From Termitomyces sp. T153 (lineage: Eukaryota > Basidiomycota > Agaricomycetes > Agaricales > Lyophyllaceae), in assembly GCA_018296165.2 (NCBI GenBank), contig JACKQL020000103.1, positions 103,158 through 167,157 on the forward strand: a stretch of 64,000 nucleotides of DNA, read 5' to 3'. A program made the translations under genes and the position numbers. The notes beneath the pieces are model-generated. The model was not told where the DNA came from, searched no databases, and worked only from the letters and a program-made list of their open reading frames with translations. This document shows positions 57,715 through 64,000 of this stretch, one piece after another. Position 1 is the first letter of the stretch; each line of letters starts with the position of its first letter.

Positions 57715-60598
57715 ATGGCTGAAGGACTGAGGCTGCTCGCTCTTGGTACGTGATATAACTCCGAGTCGGCAGCCATCCGTTGACCTGACTTTATGATTGA
57801 AGATGGCGGTGGCATCCGTGGGATATCCGAGCTTCTCATACTTGAGGAAATCATGAATAGGATCAAAGCTGAGAATGGGCTAAAGGAGGCCCCCAAGCCT
57901 TGTGAGTATTTTGATGTAATTGGGGGTACGGGTACTGGAGGGTACGTCATGTCTTCTACCTACCAGGGTTGAATCTATCATAACTGGCATGTGTTCTTTC
58001 ACCGCAAAATACTCACATAGCTTGATTGCGATCCTACTGGGACGACTATGTCTATCTGTCGAAGAGTCGATCGGGGCGTACACCGAGTTTGCTGGGAAAG
58101 TCTTTTCAGAGACGAAACACAAGTGGCAAGACGGGACGTTTAAAGCTAGTACATTCGAAACTGTGATTAAGGCTGTAGTCGCGCGGTACGACGATAGTAA
58201 GAGCGAGAATGCGCCTATGATGAGTGACGTATCCGCACAACGAAACTGCAAAACGTAAGTAAGTCCCTTCGATCACCCAAAAAAACATCCTCAATGTATC
58301 CAGCTTCGTCTGTGCCACGCCTGGACCCTCTCAACTCACAACCGACACACGCCCGCACCTCTTCCGCTCCTACCCCGCCCAATCCCCCTCTGAATCCCTC
58401 AACTCTACCATCTGGGAAGCAGCCCGCGCTACCACCGCTTCTCCCCCTTTCTTCAAACGCATCGAGATCGGCACATCGTCCCCCAAGGAAGAATACATCG
58501 ACGGCGGGCGGGGATGCACCAACCCCGCCTTCGAAGTCCTCAAAGAAGCACAGAGTATCTATGGGATGGATCACCCTGTTTTGTGTGTTGTGAGCGTGGG
58601 CGCAGGACATCTGGGGACGGTGGGAGTTGGGGCGGGTAGGTCTGATGCGTTTCGGGTGGAGGTGGTGAGGGCGCTTGAAGGGATTTCGATGGATTGTGAG
58701 AGGGTTGCGGAGGACTTTTCGAGGGTGTATGGGCACGGGAATAAAAACAACAATCAAAATGTGGGGGAATCAAAAACGTATTTCAGGTTTAGCGTGCAGC
58801 AGGGGTTTCAGGATGTTAGTCTTGCGGAGTGGACGAAGATGGGAGATGTGAAGACGCATACAATGCAGTATCTGAGAGGGGTGGTTGTTGATGCGGAGAT
58901 TGACAGGGTTAGGGATTTGTTGAAGTCGGCGGGTCCGGACGAGTACCGTGGACGTCTTCAAATTGAAGGTCAGGGCGTTGGCTTGAATGAAATAAGCTCG
59001 ACCTCGGTGTGTAATCACCTAAAATATGTGTATATCACTTTTTATGACTTGGGAATGATCTGGTACAGGTGCTAGAGCAAACTCTACTGAAACAAGTAAA
59101 AGTGACGTCCTCGCTTTGTGTTATATTCGACACGGTCGCGCATTATAAATGTCTTCTCTCTTGCGATGAAGCAGACGCTCAAAAAATCCTCGACGCATTC
59201 CAAACGGTAAATGACTACCCTTACTACTTACTACCAAAGACAAGAGTGTAACTCAACCAATCCAATAATGAAGCTTCTAGATACCGAAACTTTCCAAAAT
59301 CGAGCCCAGCTGGTCGTTGCGATGCACCGACTCTCAAGTCGCACAAACCTCTACCCTACCCAATTTTTCTTAAAAGGGTCTCTGCCTCCTCTCGGAGATG
59401 AACCAGTGGCAGCGGGAAGTTTTGCCGATGTCTATAGGGTAATGTTTCGAGGTGAAGATATGTGTTTCAAGGCGATTAGATTGTATCAGCGATCGCAGGT
59501 TGAGCATATGGCCAAGGTCTGTCTGTCTGTCACCATCTTTAATTGGTGTAATGTAGAACTTATTTCTTGATTTTTTTCTTTGATTTCTAGGTATACGCGA
59601 GGGAAGCTATACTTTGGGCACAGCTATCCCATCCGAATATTCTTCCGTTTTATGGACTTTTACAAGTTGGTTCAAGGTTGGCTTTTGTATCGCGGTGGGC
59701 TACGAACGGGAATCTTGAGGATTATTTGACGAGTGAGAACCCAGATGCGAATAACCGATTACTTCTAGTAAGGTAATGCAAATATTAGCTTGAACGCGTC
59801 TTGATTTCCCTTTCTCCAGTGTTTGGATACCGCAGCTGGGGTGGAATATCTGCATACAAATGATGTCGTTCACGGAGACTTGAAAGGGGTGAGTGAGACC
59901 CGTACTTCACATGTCGATTGGTACCGTTTCCAATAACACCAAGGTGAACGTCCTCGTTGATAGTTCCGGTCGCGCTGCACTAGGAGACTTGGGTCTCGCC
60001 AGCGTGACAGACCCGCAGATTCTTAAATGGACTACACAGTCGAGTGTGGCGTCGAAAGGGGGAACTGTACGTTGGCAGGCTCCCGAGTTGTTGGACTCTG
60101 AGGATAGGTCTGAGAAAATTCATAATACGAAAGCGAGCGATGTGTTTGCGTGGGGTAGTGTTTGTTATGAGGTGGGTTTCCTGGGAGCATTCCATTTCAA
60201 GTCTCATTTGGATTGGATAATAGATATTCACGGGGAGTGTTCCGTATCATCAGCATCGGAACCAGACGACTGTTATGCTGAGTATACAGAGGGGAGATAT
60301 GCCGCAGCGTCCGGAGGATAGTGATCCCGCGTGGATTAGACATGGGTTGACTGATAATGTCTGGAACCTCATGAGGGATTGTTGGGCATTTGATCCATCT
60401 AAGCGTCCGGATATGACTAGGGTGATTTCGAGACTTGAGGTTGAGAAGATGGTGGATTTTCGATTGCGAGGAGAGTGGGAGGATAAAGTGGGTATGTGGT
60501 TTAGGAATGCGCAGGATGGGTCTGAGGGGGCGATGGATTTGTTTTGGGAGGAGTTGGACCTGTTAATTAAGCGTGTTGTACCGGTGGATGAAGAATGA
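57715..60598 (+). CDS. Pseudo-patatin fused to a tyrosine-kinase-like kinase
   Basis: Predicted 778 aa, ten exons: 57,715-57,745, 57,803-57,941, 58,021-58,254, 58,304-59,006, 59,069-59,206, 59,274-59,516, 59,591-59,767, 59,820-59,888, 59,944-60,171, 60,224-60,598; all introns GT-AG, 49-79 bp, frame kept throughout. Residues 1-365: patatin domain, DGGGIRG at 11-17 and DGG with Asp201, but the elbow reads GTGTG, so the nucleophile is Gly54. Residues about 460-730: kinase with AAGSFADVY loop, Lys481, HGDLKGVN (573-580), GDLG with Asp593, WQAPELL and a normal C-lobe, so probably active. The exon 59,069-59,206 has no in-frame ATG and encodes the N-terminal flank typical of these kinases, so it needs an upstream exon. 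Alternative: intron 59,007-59,068 is retained and the patatin stops at 59,077; a separate kinase could start at 59,268. Confidence 0.75.
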
Positions 60599-61600
60599 TG
60601 AACGTAATAAAGAGTGCTGCGACGGTTGGAGTCCCAATGTATTAGGAGTCACTGTGAGTAATGGGAACGTACGAGGACCATGCCAACCTTCTGTGGCGAG
60701 TCCGCTGATGCCGAATGAGAGGGCACGTAAGTTTGTTATTCTAGAGCCTGCTAAGTACAATGATTTGGGAAGCGTACGTTGTTCGAAGTTTGCATATACT
60801 GGCGAGTCAATTAGCAATGACATTGCTTGTCACGATAGCCATCGTGCATGAAAGGCTGATTTCCCGGCTCCAATCATGAATGATATTCTCCCAAAGTCGT
60901 ACCCATGCCTGACAAACCATAACTCACCAGAAAAAGGTAGATTGATGCATGATTTGCTGTAATCACAGATGCAACTATTAGCAATACAAGTAATGCATTA
61001 ATAGGTAATTCATCAATTAGGAATGTACTACAAAGTAAAAATAAAGATACATGCAATGAGGATTGAATCAACAACCTTTGATTGAAATAGGTACCGCTAG
61101 TGTTGTTCCGCTTGAGGCGGCTCCGGCTCATACCAACATCTGGGCCGAGCCCAAACTCCCAATGGTGGGTGGCCTGGCTCCGGCTTGGCTTGACCCAGGC
61201 CGCGGCTTTTAGCAGACAAAATATATTTTCTCGTATAATTACAACGCATGCCTTCTCCCATATTCATTACAGCCTATATTTGATCAGACTTGCTACCTTT
61301 TTGATCGACAGAGGAAAATCAGAAGAGAGAGCAGTAAGAGTTTTTACAAGTGACTGAATTGCAGCGACGGTAGGCATTTCCATGCTTTGAGAATGGGTTG
61401 AAAGGGAAGGTCAATCGAAGAAATAGCTCACATCTTATACACAAAATCATGTCATGTCCATAGGAAGTAAAGTACTAGCCATTTCTATTGAATTTGCATG
61501 GCGACGCTATCATCCATCAGTATGATGAGGGCTTATATTGAAGTCGTCGACGTCAAAGTTACAAACAGTCTGTGTCACTGTTTGTATCTGTATATCATCC
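60599..61600. other. 3' flank of the kinase gene, no gene
   Basis: 60,780-60,910 repeats the flank at 57,215-57,340. 61,045-61,110 read on the minus strand holds a tRNA-like B box (GATTCAATCCTC). 61,100-61,220 has CGGCTCCGGCTC-type GC-rich phrases. No frame above 92 codons with any homology. Confidence 0.5.
61045..61110 (-). repeat. tRNA-like (SINE-type) box
   Basis: AACACTAGCGGTACC...AAAGGTTGTTGATTCAATCC on the minus strand, with spacing near that of tRNA A and B boxes. It shares GGTTGTTGRTTCAAT with the sequence at 42,255-42,337. Confidence 0.3.
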
Positions 61601-61650
61601 ACCAAAAGTGCACACACTGGAACCTGGTTCCATAGGAAAAATGGAAAAAG

Positions 61651-61765
61651 AAACCTGTCATATCATTTCTTTGACAGAATTTTCCTTTGGAAAAAGGCTT
61701 TTCCCATTGTTCAGAGCCTTTTTCCATTGGAAATACCCTGTTTAGAAATGACATAACAGATTTCT
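61651..61765. mobile_element. Foldback (MITE-like) hairpin 3
   Basis: Outer arms CTGTCATATCATTTCT (about 61,655) and AGAAATGACATAACAG (about 61,744), inner arms TTTCCTTTGGAAAAAGGC and GCCTTTTTCCATTGGAAA. Arm sequence matches hairpins 1 and 2 left of the patatin genes. CpG-free. Confidence 0.7.
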
Positions 61766-61799
61766 TTTTCAGTATTTCCTTAGGAAACACTATTGGCTG

Positions 61800-62552
61800 C
61801 CAGCAGTGTATCAAACAGCTTCTTTTATCAGTAACTGCCAATGATTGATTTGGAACAGTCTTCACAATCTTTTGGCTGTTTTCAGTGTCAACACACTTCA
61901 ATGCACAATGTTTCTAGACCCAGCTTGCATAACATTAAATTAAGACTGGATTATTTACTATGAAACTTTGTTTCAATTTGTCTCAAGTTCAATCTGCTAA
62001 CATGTGGGGCATGTTTAATGGCCATTACTATGTCAGTTCTGATTCAAATTACATATGCCTAAATGCAATTTGTAGCTATGATGTCATAGTACTTTACATG
62101 ATTTAACCAGAATCTTAGGTACTTCCAACCCTTCATGCCAATGTCATCTTTCAAAAAGTATAAAACATTGGAACAGTTTTTTGAGCCACTGTATACCTTG
62201 AATATACCTTGATTATCCATTTGATTTGTGTCTGCTGGGCTACCACCAGGTCAGATTGTTGGCCTGTTAGACAGTGTTGTTGACACACTGTCTCTATGGT
62301 AGGGTCACACAATCTATTGTCATGCCAAAGGTACCTAAGTCATGATACACATGCCCACCAAGCTCACAGACACTGCAATCAAGTCTGGACACTGCCTATT
62401 GGATTATTGATGATGAATGCTGTTGGATGCTCACTTTATATAGTAGGATTCTCCAATTTATTGCTGCATCAAAGGTTCCTAAGTACTTATTTCCATGTGT
62501 TTAATATGCAGGGACATACATGACAAATGCTCTTGTGGATGCCCACCAGATT
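61800..62552. other. CpG-free spacer before the last LTR, no gene
   Basis: Only frames under 76 codons. Phrases such as GGTACCTAAGT and GGTTCCTAAGTAC with CACATGC recur (about 62,330 and 62,472), suggesting a decayed internal duplication. Confidence 0.45.
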
Positions 62553-62884
62553 TGTCAGGGACCACTGTTTTAGGTCAGCACATGCATGGCTGTGATCATG
62601 CATGTGCAAGTCTGGGTCATGTGATTAGGTCAGCATGTGCATGGCCATGGCTGTGCACATGCAAGTCATGTGATTTTTCTGTCCTACTGTACAGTTGTGT
62701 CCCATGAGTCCAAAGGCCTAGAGTGTAGCATCTGGCCTAGGGAGTTCCTCAGACTTGTTCTCTTTGGATCTCCCTTTGCCAGGTGTGTAGTATATTTGTA
62801 GGCACCATACCATACTGAATAGACTTTGGATCTCCCTTTGCCAGTTGTGTGATTAAGCCACAGCCTCCAGAGGTCACTTTTACA
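62553..62884 (+). repeat. 5' LTR of chromovirus copy D
   Basis: 332 bp, TGTCAGGGACC...CTTTTACA, same family as the LTRs at 15,026, 16,627 and 23,385. It is followed by the shared GCAGAACAAGTCTC primer-site sequence. The phrase TTTGGATCTCCCTTTGCCAG occurs twice inside (about 62,764 and 62,827), as an internal duplication absent from the other copies. Confidence 0.85.
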
Positions 62885-63000
62885 GCAGAACAAGTCTCTA
62901 GATTTGGTCTGAGATCCCTCTTTTTGATTGCCTGAGTTTTTACTTGGTCCTCAAAAAGTCTCTCCCCCACCAGTGTCTTAGTGCTCCCTGTGCTCCTCCT

Positions 63001-64000
63001 ATGACCCAGCCAACCTCTTCAGCACCTCCCCCTGATGCTTCAAGCCCCCAGGATGATGCCTGGAGTTGTTTGCTGTCTATAGAGACACAACCTCAACTTA
63101 CTCAAGCCTCCCTTACCTCCCACACTGCCAAACTCACTGGGCTCCATCAAACTACTGAAGCAGTGTCCCTTTCTCTCCAGGCCCTCCTGGAACATCTCCC
63201 CCTTGCTCCTACTCCCCCTCCTGGACCCCCTGCAGCTGCAGCAAGGTTTTCTTCTGCACCTAACTCAGAGGTTTCAGCACCCTGCTCCAAACTTCCTCAC
63301 CCTGCCCTCTCTAATGTCTTTGATGGGAACTGTAGAGTTGGGGAACATTTCCTCCAGTCCTGTATCACCTATATCCAGCTGAGTGGTGAAGCCTTTGCCT
63401 CTGATGCTTTGAAAATTGCTTGGGTTCTCTCCTACTTAAAGGCCAGCCAAGCTTCAACCTATGTGCTGCATATCTTTCAACACCCAGGAGGAGTTGAGAG
63501 TTTCTCTGGCTGGATGGAGTTTGAGAAGGAGTTTCAAGCTGAGTTCTTTCCCCTTGACCCTACCAAAACTGCAGCTCTTTCCCTTCAAGACCTCATCGAG
63601 TATGATCAAGGGAAGCTGTTACTCAATGAGTACATTGACTCTTTTCATGCCTTAGTTGAACAGGCTAGATATCTGGATGGTCTGCAACTTTGCCTAACCT
63701 TCAGTGATGGACTTCACCCCTCTCTTATGGATTGCATCAACAGTATGGCAGAGGGACACCCAGATGATGAGCATGTCAATACCTGGTATAAGGTGGCATG
63801 TGAGCAGTGGCAGCTCATGGAACTGCAATGTGAGTTGCAGTGGACACAATCTTCAACCTTTCCTTTCTCTCATGGAGGGTTCACCTCCCAAGCTCCCCCT
63901 TCCACACCTGCACTAGCATCCTCACAAGCAGGTGCAGCTCCTTCCTTCACACCTCACATGGCTCCCTTGCACTCCCTACCCCAAGGAGTCCCAATGGATG
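63001..64000 (+). CDS. Chromovirus D Gag, open, cut by the window end
   Basis: ATG at 63,001 (the first after an in-frame TAG at 62,899) opens 333 codons with no stop before the window ends. Pro/Ser-rich N-terminus with a QLTQASLTSHTAKLTGL coil, then the Gag capsid domain (FLQSCITYIQLSGEAFASDA, GGVESFSGWMEFEKEFQAEF, LLLNEYIDSFHALVEQARY, AEGHPDDEHVNTWYKVA). It ends just before where the zinc knuckle should come. It is far better preserved than copies A and B, though just as CpG-poor (one CG seen, near 63,598). Confidence 0.85.
   Translation, partial: MTQPTSSAPPPDASSPQDDAWSCLLSIETQPQLTQASLTSHTAKLTGLHQTTEAVSLSLQALLEHLPLAPTPPPGPPAAAARFSSAPNSEVSAPCSKLPHPALSNVFDGNCRVGEHFLQSCITYIQLSGEAFASDALKIAWVLSYLKASQASTYVLHIFQHPGGVESFSGWMEFEKEFQAEFFPLDPTKTAALSLQDLIEYDQGKLLLNEYIDSFHALVEQARYLDGLQLCLTFSDGLHPSLMDCINSMAEGHPDDEHVNTWYKVACEQWQLMELQCELQWTQSSTFPFSHGGFTSQAPPSTPALASSQAGAAPSFTPHMAPLHSLPQGVPMD

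Noticed and set aside
58215..58757. 180-codon minus-strand frame opposite the second patatin
   Set aside because: It is the shadow of the patatin exon on the plus strand, which has conserved motifs and introns; the minus frame is low-complexity Pro/His/Arg and crosses a plus-strand intron.

Overview
The window looks like nuclear DNA of a mushroom-forming basidiomycete (Agaricomycete). The evidence is short GT-AG introns (49-79 bp), a kinase with the fungal-type HGDLKG catalytic loop, a patatin-like phospholipase family, Ty3/gypsy chromoviruses, a Ty1/copia element, and a non-LTR (LINE) element with endonuclease, reverse transcriptase and RNase H. No species can be named from the sequence. About 85% of the window is transposon DNA.

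Region 1 (1-37,030) is almost free of CpG and is a nest of dead LTR retrotransposons. 1-4,600: chromovirus debris with a solo LTR (1,453-2,064) and a head-to-head junction near 2,975. 4,600-13,684: a second gypsy family, interrupted by a gag-only copia element (8,406-10,188, TSD TCTAC) and by a solo LTR (11,770-12,831, TSD AAGTA). 15,026-36,512: one old chromovirus (A) whose gag was split by a younger full-length copy of the same family (B, 16,627-23,753, TSD AGCAC). A's pol was later split by an 8.67 kb LTR element without visible RT or integrase (27,113-35,782, TSD GGTGG). Two solo LTRs of the second family also sit in this nest.

Region 2 (37,030-40,270) is CpG-bearing, low-confidence sequence with one possible small gene, a diverged ~1 kb tandem duplication and several short repeats.

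Region 3 (40,270-54,527) is CpG-poor debris ending in an old minus-strand LINE copy. A young plus-strand LINE of the same family (46,522-53,041) is inserted head-on into the zinc-knuckle coding part of the old copy's ORF1, with a 12-bp target duplication and a poly-A tail. The young copy has an intact 1,329-aa ORF2 and an ORF1 broken by two TGA codons.

Region 4 (55,205-60,900) is the only clear host gene block. It is a tandem duplication of a patatin-like phospholipase gene. Copy 1 (55,403-56,661, 350 aa) keeps the Ser-Asp dyad. Copy 2 (57,715-60,598) has lost the nucleophile serine (GTSTG has become GTGTG) and splices in frame into a complete tyrosine-kinase-like domain, giving a predicted 778-aa pseudo-patatin-kinase fusion. 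This is the most unusual item in the window. Foldback (MITE-like) hairpins of one family lie on both sides of the block.

Region 5 (61,580-64,000) is CpG-poor again and ends in the 5' LTR and an open gag reading frame of another chromovirus copy that runs off the window.
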